A DNA stretch of 64,000 nucleotides from Nocardioides sp. SLBN-35 (GTDB lineage Bacteria; Actinomycetota; Actinomycetes; Propionibacteriales; Nocardioidaceae), in contig NZ_VFNU01000001.1 of the NCBI RefSeq assembly GCF_006715725.1, positions 682,001 through 746,000 on the forward strand, in the 5' to 3' direction. Below are positions 55,225-63,589 of this stretch, piece after piece. The notes under the pieces are model-generated. The model worked only from the letters and a program-made list of their open reading frames with translations. It had not been told where the DNA came from and ran no database searches. Numbering within the stretch: the first letter of the stretch is position 1; every line of letters starts with the position of its first letter. The position numbers were made by a program, and so were the translations under genes.

Positions 55225-56134
55225 TCGCGCCCTCGAAGCGGATCTGGTCCCGCTCGATCACACCGTTGCAGGCGTTGCAGGTGTACTGCGGGACCAGTTC
55301 CGCGCCGCACGTGGTGTGCGTCAGCGACAGGCCGGAGTGACCGTCGGTCGCCACCCAGCGTTGCGCCCAGTGGTTGATGGTCGTGGTGACCTCCCAGAAG
55401 TCCAGGGCCTTGGGGGTCAGCCGGTACTCCGTGCGCTTGCTGCCCTCGATCGCGTCCTGCGACATCAGGCCGCCTTCGACGAACAGGTTGAGCCGCTGGG
55501 TGAGCGTCACCGGTGAGATCTGCAGCTTGGTCTGGAAGTCGTTGAACCGTCGTGAGCCGGTGAACGCGTCCGAGAGCAGGAAGGTCGACCAGCGGTCGCC
55601 GAGCACGCCGGTCGCGTCGATCGGCGTGGTCATCGACGGGGAGCGCCGGGAGCGCTTCTGGTGCGTGTCGACGTGCAGCCGCTCGTCGACGCGGCCGGTC
55701 GTGTCGCGGATGCCGACGCCGATCGCGCCGCAGACCGCGCAGCCGAAGACGGGTCGGGTGAGATGGCCGCACGGCAGGTGGCGCAGGTGCATGTGCGCGT
55801 CACGGTGCTGGTGCCCGGCCCAGCGCCGGTCCCAGACCCACAGCGCGACCAGGACCGGCCACAGCGCCCGGCCGGACTCGGTGAGCAGGTACTCCTTGCG
55901 GGGTGGGTTCTGCTGGTACTCCCGGGTGAACAGGATGCCGTGCTCGATGAGCGAGGTGAGTCGTCGCGAGAGCACCGGGTCGGAGATCGCCAGCGAGGTG
56001 CGGATGTCCTGGAAGCGGCGGCGCCCGGAGAACACGAGCATCACGATCCGCAGCGTCCACATGTCGCCGAGCAGGGCGAGCGCCGTACCGAGGGGTGACA
56101 CCTCCGGCTCGGCGTCGTCGGTCTCGCGGTTCAT
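55211..56134 (-). CDS. Double HxlR-type regulator with two zinc-ribbon motifs (paralogue)
   Basis: The 307-aa protein has the same unusual design as the 39546 product: HxlR unit 1 (ALALLGDMWTLRIVMLVFSG, ISDPVLSRRLTSLIEHGIL), cluster HLPCGHLTRPVFGCAVC, HxlR unit 2 (VLGDRWSTFLLSDAFTG, ISPVTLTQRLNLFVEGGLM) and cluster HTTCGAELVPQYTCNAC. The ATG has GGAGAG upstream on its strand. It is divergent from the Liv-type operon and likely regulates it through the site at 56264. Confidence 0.85.
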   Translation of the reverse strand: MNRETDDAEPEVSPLGTALALLGDMWTLRIVMLVFSGRRRFQDIRTSLAISDPVLSRRLTSLIEHGILFTREYQQNPPRKEYLLTESGRALWPVLVALWVWDRRWAGHQHRDAHMHLRHLPCGHLTRPVFGCAVCGAIGVGIRDTTGRVDERLHVDTHQKRSRRSPSMTTPIDATGVLGDRWSTFLLSDAFTGSRRFNDFQTKLQISPVTLTQRLNLFVEGGLMSQDAIEGSKRTEYRLTPKALDFWEVTTTINHWAQRWVATDGHSGLSLTHTTCGAELVPQYTCNACNGVIERDQIRFEGAISDL

Positions 56135-56263
56135 CTCTCCTCGTTTCCAGCCCGGTCCCGGCGCGGGGCGGTGCCTGCACACGGTAGTGGAGCCGGACTC
56201 GATCGGGGCGCGCTCGGGCCGCGCGCGCGGCGCGGTGGGATCCGCCGGTGTGACGACGATATA

Positions 56264-56331
56264 TCAATAGAGAAAGTTACAGAAGAGGACGGTTACTTCT
56301 ATTGACGGAGTGACTTCGCCGCCGATATAAA
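56264..56331 (+). promoter_or_regulatory. Strong promoter with overlapping inverted repeat ahead of the Liv-type operon
   Basis: TTGACG (56302-56307) and TATAAA (56326-56331) are spaced by 18 bp, an unusually good match to the sigma70 consensus for this GC-rich DNA. TCAATAGA at 56264-56271 and TCTATTGA at 56298-56305 are perfect inverted repeats, the second covering the -35 box. A repressor binding both would shut the promoter. The region is clearly AT-richer than its surroundings. It lies 89 bp before the LivG-like start. Confidence 0.65.
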
Positions 56332-56419
56332 CATCCCCAACGCCCCATCCAGTGATCGGGGTCACAGGCTTCTCGGGTCCGTAGGAACGCTAAAGATTCG
56401 GCTAGGAAAGGTACCTCTG

Positions 56420-57178
56420 ATGCTGAAGGTGGAAGGCGTCGTACTCCGCTTCGGGGGACTCACCGCACTCGACGAGGTCACCTTCTCGGTCGGGGACAAC
56501 GAGATCTGCGGGCTGATCGGGCCCAACGGTGCGGGCAAGACCTCGCTGTTCAACTGCGTGACCCGGGTCTACCAGCCCAGTGCCGGCACCATCGCGTACG
56601 ACGGCCGCGACCTGCTCGCGCTGCGTCGGCACCAGGTGGTCCGGGCCGGAGTCGCCCGCACCTTCCAGAACCTCGCGCTCTGGCCCTCGCGGACCGTGCT
56701 CGAGAACGTCATCGTCGGCGCCCATGCGCGCTCGGTGCCCCACCTGCTGCCGTCGCTCGTCGGCTGGCCGGGCGCGCTGCGTCGCACCCGGGCGATCGAG
56801 GCCGAGGCCTGGGCGCTCCTCGAGCGCTTCGACCTCGTCGACGTCGCCCACCACCCGGCGCGCGGCCTGCCGTTCGGCACCCTCAAGCGGGTCGAGCTGG
56901 CCCGCGCGCTGCTCAGCCGGCCGACGCTGCTGCTGCTCGACGAGCCGGCCGGCGGGCTGACCCATGCCGAGGTCGCCGAGCTCGGCGGGCTGATCCGAGA
57001 GCTGCGCGACGAGCTCGGCTTCAGCGCGCTGCTGGTCGAGCACCACATGGGCCTGGTGATGGGCGTCTCCGACCACGTCGTGGCGATGGACCACGGCGCG
57101 ACGATCGCCGACGGCGCCCCGACCGACGTCCAGCGCGACCCCGCGGTGATCGCGGCGTACCTCGGGCGGGCGGCATGA
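56420..57178 (+). CDS. livG: Branched-chain-amino-acid-type ABC transporter ATPase, LivG-like
   Basis: The 252-aa ATPase has Walker A GPNGAGKT, the LivG-specific RTFQNLALWPSRTVLENV, a degenerate signature LPFGTLKRVELARAL, and Walker B LLLLDEPAGGLTHAE. The HHMGLVMGVSDHVVAMDHG segment with the switch His is typical. It is the first gene of a complete HAAT-family importer. Though named after leucine/isoleucine/valine systems, HAAT importers also take up aromatic acids, urea and other carboxylates; here catabolic neighbours suggest an organic acid. Confidence 0.92.
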   Translation: MLKVEGVVLRFGGLTALDEVTFSVGDNEICGLIGPNGAGKTSLFNCVTRVYQPSAGTIAYDGRDLLALRRHQVVRAGVARTFQNLALWPSRTVLENVIVGAHARSVPHLLPSLVGWPGALRRTRAIEAEAWALLERFDLVDVAHHPARGLPFGTLKRVELARALLSRPTLLLLDEPAGGLTHAEVAELGGLIRELRDELGFSALLVEHHMGLVMGVSDHVVAMDHGATIADGAPTDVQRDPAVIAAYLGRAA

Positions 57179-57891
57179 ACGCGGTCCTCGAGGCCCGCGA
57201 CCTGGTCACCGGGTACGGCGGCCTGACCGTCCTGCGCGAGGTGTCGGTCAGCGTCGAGCCGAGCGAGGTCGTCGTCGTCCTGGGCGCCAACGGCGCCGGG
57301 AAGTCCACGCTGCTGAGCGCGCTCTCCGGTCAGCTCCCGATCTCCCGTGGCCAGCTGCTCGTCGACGGGGCGCCGGTGCGCAACGCCCGGCCTGACGTGA
57401 TGCTCGCCAAGGGCGTCAGCCTGGTCCCGCAGGGGCGTGGCACGCTCACTGCGTTGTCCGTGATGGACAACCTGCGCCTCGGCGCGGTCACGCGCAAGGA
57501 CAAGGGCGAGGTCGCCACCGACATCGACCGCTGGTTCACCGTGTTCCCGCGGCTCGCCGAGCGGCGCGACCAGGTTGCCGGCACCCTGTCGGGCGGCGAG
57601 CAGCAGATGCTCGCCGTGGCGCGGGCGATGATGAGCCGGCCCCGGCTCCTGCTCTGCGACGAGATCAGCCTCGGCCTCGCGCCGGTCGTCGTCCAGGAGC
57701 TCTTCGTGACGCTCGCCGAGGTCAACCGGGAGCTCGGCACCGCGCTGCTCCTCGTCGAGCAGAACGCCGAGCTGGCACTGGAGATCGCGTCCCGGGTCTA
57801 CCTGCTCGAGGTCGGCGAGGTCAGCGCGAGCGGCTCGGCGGAGTCCTTCCGCGACGACAACAGCATCCGTGCCGCGTACCTGGGCTACTGA
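57175..57891 (+). CDS. livF: Branched-chain-amino-acid-type ABC transporter ATPase, LivF-like
   Basis: The 238-aa ATPase has Walker A GANGAGKST, signature LSGGEQQM, Walker B LLLCDEISLGLAP (with I-S replacing P-S) and LVEQNAELALEIASRVYLLEVG, the LivF pattern. The ATG overlaps the LivG stop by 4 bp, so both ATPases are coupled. A ribosome site GAGGAGGGAA precedes the next gene. Confidence 0.92.
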   Translation: MNAVLEARDLVTGYGGLTVLREVSVSVEPSEVVVVLGANGAGKSTLLSALSGQLPISRGQLLVDGAPVRNARPDVMLAKGVSLVPQGRGTLTALSVMDNLRLGAVTRKDKGEVATDIDRWFTVFPRLAERRDQVAGTLSGGEQQMLAVARAMMSRPRLLLCDEISLGLAPVVVQELFVTLAEVNRELGTALLLVEQNAELALEIASRVYLLEVGEVSASGSAESFRDDNSIRAAYLGY

Positions 57892-57902
57892 GGAGGGAAC
57901 CC

Positions 57903-58802
57903 ATGGACATCTTCTTGTCGCGACTGTTCGCGGGCACCACGTCGGGCTCGGTCTACGTGCTGATCGCGCTGTGCCTGGTGATGGTCTTCCGCAGCTCGTC
58001 CACCATCAACTTCGCCCAGGGCGAGTTCGCACTCTTCACGTCGTACGTCACCTGGTGGCTGGCGGGCAAGGGCGTCAACATCTGGCTGGCGGTCGTCCCG
58101 GCCATCCTGATCGGCTTCCTGATGGGCGCGCTGGCCGAGCGCTGGCTGGTCCGCCCGGTGCGCAAGCGGGACGAGACGGCGGTGCTCATCGTCGGCCTCG
58201 CCTTGTTCACCGGGCTGAACGGGCTCAGCGGCTGGATCTGGGGATCGGACGAGAAGCCGTTCCCACGGATGCTGCCCACCGGTGAGGACACCTACGTCGA
58301 CATCGCCGGCGCCCGCCTGCACTACGACACGATCCTGATCGTCGCGATCATGGCCGCCGTCGTCGCGGGGCTCACCCTTTTCTTCAACAAGACCAGCATC
58401 GGCCTGCAGATGCGGGCGGTGGCCACCAACCCGGACTCGGCGTCGCTGTGCGGCGTCCGCGTCGGCCGGGTGCTCACCCTGTCGTGGGGCATGTCGGCCG
58501 CGGTCGGCGCCCTGGCAGGGCCGCTACTGGTGCCGCTCGTGCCTCCGGGCCAGCTCGGCCTGTCCGCCATGTTCCCGGTCCTGATCTTCGCGACGGCCGC
58601 CGCCCTCCTCGGCGGGCTCGACAGCATCAAGGGCGCCGTCGTCGGCGGCCTGGCGCTGGGCATCGGGCTCGCCATGGTCAACGGCTACGTCACCTTCCTC
58701 GGCGGCTCGATGTCGCTGACCTCGGCCCTCGTCGTCATCGTCGCCGTCCTGCTGGTGAAGCCCACCGGCCTCTTCGGCGCCCGTCGTCTGGAGCGGGTAT
58801 GA
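57903..58802 (+). CDS. livH: Branched-chain-amino-acid-type ABC transporter permease, LivH-like
   Basis: The 299-aa membrane protein has FLSRLFAGTTSGSVYVLIALCL, the FRSSSTINFAQGEFALF motif diagnostic of LivH permeases, about eight hydrophobic helices and a C-terminal GGLDSIKGAVVGGLALG cytoplasmic loop that docks the ATPase. The gene follows an AGGAGGGAACC ribosome site. It forms the channel with the LivM-like protein next to it. Confidence 0.92.
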   Translation: MDIFLSRLFAGTTSGSVYVLIALCLVMVFRSSSTINFAQGEFALFTSYVTWWLAGKGVNIWLAVVPAILIGFLMGALAERWLVRPVRKRDETAVLIVGLALFTGLNGLSGWIWGSDEKPFPRMLPTGEDTYVDIAGARLHYDTILIVAIMAAVVAGLTLFFNKTSIGLQMRAVATNPDSASLCGVRVGRVLTLSWGMSAAVGALAGPLLVPLVPPGQLGLSAMFPVLIFATAAALLGGLDSIKGAVVGGLALGIGLAMVNGYVTFLGGSMSLTSALVVIVAVLLVKPTGLFGARRLERV

Positions 58803-59887
58803 AACTCCCCGTCGTCATCGAGCGCGGCACCACGCCGTACCGCGCGATCCTCGTCGCCGTCGTGCTCGTCGTTGCTCTCGCCGCGCTGTGGGGCAGTGGT
58901 CTCGCGCCGTTCGAGCAGGGGCAGGTCACCCGGTTCATGATCTACGCGGTCGCGATCGCCGGCCTCAACCTCGCCACCGGCTACGTCGGCCTGCTCTCGG
59001 TCGGGCACTCCGCCTTCCTCGGCCTGGGTGCCTTCACCACCGGCATCCTGGTCGTGCACCAGGCCTGGGAGCCGTGGGCCACGATCCCCGCAGCCTTCGG
59101 GGTCTGCCTGGTCGCCGGTCTGCTGGTGGGCCTGCCCGCGCTGCGGATCAAGGGCCTCTACCTGGCGATGGTGACGCTGGCCTTCGCCGTCGCCTTCCCC
59201 GAGCTGGTCGCCCGCTTCGACGGGCTGACCGGCGGGTCCAGCGGCATGAACATCCCGCGGCTCGCGATGCGTCCGCCGGCCTGGTCGGGCTTCACGCTCG
59301 GTGAGAAGGACCAGTGGCTCTACTGGCTCGGCGTCATCGTGCTCGCCCTGACCCTGTATGCCACCCACTGCCTGACCCGCAGCCGCTACGGGCTGGCGAT
59401 GGCCGCCGTACGGGAGAACGAGATCGCCGCGTCGTCGTCAGGGATCAACATCGCGGTCGTCAAGACGCTGATGTTCGGCCTGTCCGGCGGCATCACCGGC
59501 GCGGCCGGCGCGCTCTTCGCGATCTACATGGGCACCCTGTTCGCCGAGGGCTCCTTCACGCTGATGGCCGGCATCACGCTGCTCATCGGCCTGGTGATCG
59601 GCGGCGAACGGACCATCTTCGGTCCGCTCATCGGTGCCGCCTGCGTGGTCTACATCCCCTACTACGCCTCGTCGATCGGACAGGGCCAAGGCTCCGCGGT
59701 GCTCTTCGCCGTGATCCTGCTGCTGGTCATCTTCCTCGCCCCCTCGGGCATCGCCGGCGCGCTCGGGTCGCTGGTGGACAAGTTCGTCGTGGTGCGCGCG
59801 GCTCGGCCGCGCACCGCGCCGCCGGCCCCCTCCGGGCCGGTCGTCTCCTCCGCAGAACCCGAGCGCGGACCCGTCCTCGCTCCATGA
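58799..59887 (+). CDS. livM: Branched-chain-amino-acid-type ABC transporter permease, LivM-like
   Basis: The 362-aa membrane protein has NLATGYVGLLSVGHSAFLGL, the LivM signature, LRIKGLYLAMVTLAFAVAFPEL, a SRYGLAMAAVRENEIAASSSGIN cytoplasmic segment and GGERTIFGPLIGA. A Pro/Ala-rich soluble tail of about 30 residues closes the chain. The ATG overlaps the LivH stop by 4 bp. The 3' end overlaps an upstream alternative ATG of the receptor gene. Confidence 0.92.
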   Translation: MKLPVVIERGTTPYRAILVAVVLVVALAALWGSGLAPFEQGQVTRFMIYAVAIAGLNLATGYVGLLSVGHSAFLGLGAFTTGILVVHQAWEPWATIPAAFGVCLVAGLLVGLPALRIKGLYLAMVTLAFAVAFPELVARFDGLTGGSSGMNIPRLAMRPPAWSGFTLGEKDQWLYWLGVIVLALTLYATHCLTRSRYGLAMAAVRENEIAASSSGINIAVVKTLMFGLSGGITGAAGALFAIYMGTLFAEGSFTLMAGITLLIGLVIGGERTIFGPLIGAACVVYIPYYASSIGQGQGSAVLFAVILLLVIFLAPSGIAGALGSLVDKFVVVRAARPRTAPPAPSGPVVSSAEPERGPVLAP

Positions 59888-59913
59888 ACACCGGAAACCA
59901 GAAAGGCAGTGCA

Positions 59914-61185
59914 ATGACCGCACTCAAGCGTTCCCGAGCCCGCTCCCTCGCGGCCGTCTCGGGACTGGCCCTCTGCCTCGCGCTCACCGCGTGCAACAGC
60001 GCCGCGGACGACGGCGGCGGTAGCAGCTCGGCCGGAGGCGTCAACCTCGACGACTGCCCGGACCCGGCTGCGGTCAAGAAGGAGATCAAGGACGAGATCA
60101 CCCTGGGCTACAGCGCACCGCTCTCAGGCCCGGTCGCCGGAGTCGTCGAGGTCTCCGGCCTCGGGTTCAAGGCCCGGATCAAGGCCGCCAACGACGCGGG
60201 CGGGATCAACGGTGTCCCGATCAAGATCGAGTACCTCGACGACGCCTTCTCGCCGGACAAGGCGAAGGCCAATGTCACCCAGTTCATCGAGAAGATGGAC
60301 GTCGACATCCTCAACACCTTCGGCGCCGGCCAGGTCGGCGCGATGGCCGACGACCAGAACGCCGCCTGTGTGCCGCTGCTCTACCCGAGCTCGAGCGACC
60401 CGAAATACCTCGACATGAAGTCCTACCCGTGGACCGTGCAGTTCCTGCCGTCCGCCGCGGCCGAGACCGCCGTCCTCGTGCACCTGATCCAGGAGAAGGT
60501 CCCGAACGCCGTGGTCGGCGTCGCGGAGAACGAGACCGCCAGCGGCAAGGCCCAGAGCGAGGCCTTCCAGGAGGCGGCGAAGGACGCCGGCCTCGACATC
60601 GAGCTGGTCACCTCCGACACCGACCCGAACGCGGCTGCAACCGCGCTCAAGGAGGCCGGTGCCACCGTCGTCTACCACGCCGGCGTGGTCGGCACCTGTG
60701 GCGCATTCGACACCGCCCGAGGCCGGATCGGCTACGAGCCGGAGCTGGTCATCGCCGCCAGCAACTGCGCCAACGCCGCGGAGTACATCGCCGCCGGTGA
60801 CGCAGCCGACGGCGTGACGATCCTGCGCTACTACAAGGACCCGGCCGACCCGGCCATGAAGGACGACGCCGCGGTCAAGGACTACCTGGCCGCCCTCGGA
60901 GATGTCGACGACCCGTCGAACTCCATCACCGTCGCCGGCTGGCTCCAGGCCGACCTCCTGGTCAACACCCTCCAGCAAGCTGCCGACTCGAAGGACGGGC
61001 TCAGCCAGCTCGGCATCATCGAGGCCGCCCGCGACCAGGACTACGCCTCGCCGATCCTGATCGACGGAATCCACTGGCTCAGCACCAACGAGCGCCCCGC
61101 CGGCGTCAACGGCTTCGAGCCGATCGCCTGGAGCGCCGCCGAGAAGCGGTTCGTGTCCGCCGGGGACGTCGTCCCCGCCGACTGA
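59914..61185 (+). CDS. ABC transporter substrate-binding lipoprotein, HAAT/LivJ type
   Basis: The 423-aa receptor has a signal peptide (SRARSLAAVSGLALCLALTAC) ending in a lipobox with the lipidated Cys, then KDEITLGYSAPLSGPVAGVVEVSGLGFKARI and INGVPIKIEYLDDAFSPDKAKANV, the Peripla_BP_6 entry. Many Cys (CVPLLYPSSS, TCGAFD, NCANAAEY) give possible disulfides. I use the second ATG because GGCAGTGCA precedes it; ATG 59884 would overlap the LivM stop and add ten residues. It is followed by a strong terminator, so it is the last operon gene. Confidence 0.9.
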   Translation: MTALKRSRARSLAAVSGLALCLALTACNSAADDGGGSSSAGGVNLDDCPDPAAVKKEIKDEITLGYSAPLSGPVAGVVEVSGLGFKARIKAANDAGGINGVPIKIEYLDDAFSPDKAKANVTQFIEKMDVDILNTFGAGQVGAMADDQNAACVPLLYPSSSDPKYLDMKSYPWTVQFLPSAAAETAVLVHLIQEKVPNAVVGVAENETASGKAQSEAFQEAAKDAGLDIELVTSDTDPNAAATALKEAGATVVYHAGVVGTCGAFDTARGRIGYEPELVIAASNCANAAEYIAAGDAADGVTILRYYKDPADPAMKDDAAVKDYLAALGDVDDPSNSITVAGWLQADLLVNTLQQAADSKDGLSQLGIIEAARDQDYASPILIDGIHWLSTNERPAGVNGFEPIAWSAAEKRFVSAGDVVPAD

Positions 61186-61205
61186 GGTCCTGCCCCCATC
61201 CCACG

Positions 61206-61243
61206 AGAAGGGCCCCGCTGCCGAACGGCAACGGGGCCCTTCT
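61206..61243. terminator. Intrinsic-type terminator after the Liv-type operon
   Basis: AGAAGGGCCCCG and CGGGGCCCTTCT pair perfectly and TGCC/GGCA adds an inner stem closed by a GAAC loop, giving a long hairpin of about 16 bp. It lies between the receptor stop and the convergent acyl-CoA dehydrogenase stop and can serve both. Confidence 0.85.
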
Positions 61244-61257
61244 GTGGTGCTGGTCGC

Positions 61258-62286
61258 TCAGCGGAGCAGCTCGACCGCGCCGTGGTCGCCGAGACCGGCA
61301 GCGAGCCGCTGCAGGTGGAAGCCGGTGTCCCCCCAAAGGTGCTCGATGACCTCGAGCCGGGCCGTGAAATAGCCGATGCCGTGCTCGTCGGTGATGCCGA
61401 TGCCGCCGTGCAGCTGGATGGCCTCCTGGCCGATCAGCCGCCCGGCCCGGCCGGTCTGCACCTTGATCCGGGAGGCGACCGCCGGGTCGAGGACGCCCTC
61501 GGTCAGGCACGCGGCACCGTAGAGCACGGTGCTGCGGGCCAGCTCGAGCGCGACGTAGGCGTCGGCGGCGCGGTGGGTGAGCGCCTGGAACGACGCCAGC
61601 GGTACGCCGAACTGGTGCCGGGTCCGCAGGTGGCCGACCGTCCGGTCGAGCGCCTCCTCCATCGCGCCGAGCGCCTCGGCGCCGTACGCCGTGACGGCGC
61701 GGACGCCCGCCGCGGTGAGCAGGTCGTCCGCGTGCTTGGGCGCGGCGAGGAGGGTCGCTGGCGTGTGCTCCAGCTCGACCCGGGCCACCGGGGAGCGGTC
61801 GTGCGACGCGTAGGCGTGGATCGCGACGGCACTCGGGTCGACGAGGAAGAGGGCGAGGCCTTCGGGCCCGGTCGCCGAGACGACGAGATGGTCGGCGGCG
61901 GCGCCGTGCGGCACCGGCTCCTTGGTGCCGGAGAGGTGCCACGTGGTCCCGTCGGCGCCGGGCTCGGCGCGGACGCCGGCGCCGGGATGCCAGCGGCCGC
62001 CGGGCTCGTCGTGGGCGAGGACGACCAGCCGGCCCGCCGTCCCCGGGACGAGGTGACTTCCGACCACCCCCTCGACGTACGGCGTCCGGGCGCCCGCGCG
62101 GCCGAGCGTCCGGGCCACGACGAGGACGTCGGCGAACGAGCCGCCCGCGCCGCCGTCCTCCTCGGCGAGGTCGAGCCCGAGCAGGCCCATCTCGGCGAGC
62201 CCGGCCCACGGGTCGGACGCGGTGGTCAGCATCCGGGCGACGGCGTCGCCGAGGTCGGTCTGCTCGGGAGAGAGAGTCAGGTCCAT
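61258..62286 (-). CDS. Acyl-CoA dehydrogenase subunit retaining FAD motifs
   Basis: The 342-aa protein is shorter than a standard acyl-CoA dehydrogenase (about 390). It keeps the FAD/dimer elements RTRHQFGVPLASFQALTHRAAD and IQLHGGIGITDEHGIG near the C-terminus, but has a compact N-terminal part with EEDGGAGGSFADVLVVA. The neighbour lacks the RxQFG element. Such complementary pairs form alpha2-beta2 dehydrogenases in mycobacterial sterol side-chain degradation (FadE26/27, FadE28/29 types). The ATG is one base after the partner's stop. Confidence 0.88.
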   Translation of the reverse strand: MDLTLSPEQTDLGDAVARMLTTASDPWAGLAEMGLLGLDLAEEDGGAGGSFADVLVVARTLGRAGARTPYVEGVVGSHLVPGTAGRLVVLAHDEPGGRWHPGAGVRAEPGADGTTWHLSGTKEPVPHGAAADHLVVSATGPEGLALFLVDPSAVAIHAYASHDRSPVARVELEHTPATLLAAPKHADDLLTAAGVRAVTAYGAEALGAMEEALDRTVGHLRTRHQFGVPLASFQALTHRAADAYVALELARSTVLYGAACLTEGVLDPAVASRIKVQTGRAGRLIGQEAIQLHGGIGITDEHGIGYFTARLEVIEHLWGDTGFHLQRLAAGLGDHGAVELLR

Positions 62287-62287
62287 G

Positions 62288-63466
62288 TCAGAGTCCCAGC
62301 ACGTTGGAGGCGATGATGGTGCGCTGGATCTCGTTGGCGCCGCCGTAGATCGAGACCTTGCGCTGGTTGAGGTACTGGAGCGCGGATCGGCGCGCCCACG
62401 CGTCGGCGCCCACGCGCTCGGCCGGCGTACCGGTCGCGACGGAGGCGGGTCCGGCCAGGTCCATGACCAGCTCGGCCACCAGCTGCTGCAGGTGCGTGCC
62501 GTGCAGCTTGAGCACCGAGGACGCCGGCTGCGGGCGCCCGTCGCTCGAGCCGGCGGCCACTCGCAGCGCGGTCAGCTCGAGGGCGGCGAGCGAGGCCTCC
62601 ACCTCCGCGATCCGTACGGCGAGCAGCGGGTCGTCGATCAGCCGGGTGCCGTCGGCCCGTCGGGCGAGTGCCTGCTCCTTCGCGAGGGCCAGTCGCAGCT
62701 TGGTGGCTCCGATCTGGGCGACATTGACCCGTTCGTTGCCGAGGAGGAACTTGGCGTAGGACCAGCCCTGGTGGGGTGTTCCGACGAGCTGGTCGGCCGG
62801 CACCCGCACGTGGTCGAAGAACACCTCGTTGACCTCGGCCTCGCCGTCGATCATCCGGATCGGGCGCACCGTGATGCCCGGCGTGGCCAGGTCGACCAGC
62901 AGGAACGAGATGCCCTGCTGTCGCTTCGGTGCGTCCGGGTCGGTGCGGACCAGGCAGAAGATCCAGTCCGCCCAGTGCGCCAGGCTGGTCCACGTCTTCT
63001 GGCCGTTCACGACGTACTCGTCGCCGTCGCGTACGGCGCTCGTGCGCAGGGCGGCCAGGTCGGAACCCGCGTCGGGCTCGGAGAAGCCCTGGCACCAGAA
63101 GATGTCGAGCGCTGCGGTGGCGGGCAGGAAGCGTCGCTTCTGCTCCTCGGTGCCGAAGGCCGCGATCACCGGCCCGACCAGGCCGGTGTTGGAGCTCAGT
63201 GGCGGGAACACCGCGGCGCGGTGCATCTCCTCGGCCCACAGGTGGTGCTGCAGCGGCGTCCAGTCGCGCCCGCCCCACTCCACCGGCCAGTCGGGTACGG
63301 CGAGCCCGGCCCGATGCAGGATCCGGTGGGTCTCGACGATCACCTCACGGTCGAGCGGTGCGCCGTGCGCGACAGGCTCCCGCAGCTCCCACGGCACCTG
63401 GGTCTCGAAGAACTCCCGCATCTCCTGCCGGAACGCGGCGAGCTCGGGGGTCAGGGCAAGCCTCAT
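62288..63466 (-). CDS. Acyl-CoA dehydrogenase partner subunit lacking the FAD arginine motif
   Basis: The 392-aa protein has a complete N-terminal part: FWCQGFSEPDAGSDLAALRT, NGQKTWTSLAHWADW, FFDHVRVPADQLVG and the C-terminal IYGGANEIQRTIIA. The usual R-x-x-FG after the catalytic helix is absent; the segment reads NVAQIGATKLRLALAKEQALARR instead. It would need the adjacent 342-aa protein for FAD binding. I start at ATG 63466 (MRLALTPELAAFRQEM); the longer open frame begins inside the intergenic region. It heads a two-gene operon divergent from an acyl-CoA synthetase. Confidence 0.88.
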   Translation of the reverse strand: MRLALTPELAAFRQEMREFFETQVPWELREPVAHGAPLDREVIVETHRILHRAGLAVPDWPVEWGGRDWTPLQHHLWAEEMHRAAVFPPLSSNTGLVGPVIAAFGTEEQKRRFLPATAALDIFWCQGFSEPDAGSDLAALRTSAVRDGDEYVVNGQKTWTSLAHWADWIFCLVRTDPDAPKRQQGISFLLVDLATPGITVRPIRMIDGEAEVNEVFFDHVRVPADQLVGTPHQGWSYAKFLLGNERVNVAQIGATKLRLALAKEQALARRADGTRLIDDPLLAVRIAEVEASLAALELTALRVAAGSSDGRPQPASSVLKLHGTHLQQLVAELVMDLAGPASVATGTPAERVGADAWARRSALQYLNQRKVSIYGGANEIQRTIIASNVLGL

Positions 63467-63563
63467 GAGGTCATTCAAGCGTGTGGCCAAGTCACTGTCT
63501 ACCAGATAGTGAACTGTCGTTTCGGCGCGCAACTATGGAGTTTTGGCGGCGCTCTTCCTTGAT

Positions 63564-63582
63564 GTCGTTGTTGTAGTTAACA
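63564..63582. promoter_or_regulatory. Possible weak fourth copy of the shared motif
   Basis: GTCGTTGTTGTAGTTAAC resembles the right part of the 40566 motif (GTTTGTTGCAGTAAC) and lies in the divergent region between the dehydrogenase pair and the last synthetase gene. The left TAACTC block is missing. The assignment is tentative. Confidence 0.3.
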
Positions 63583-63589
63583 TGCGGCC

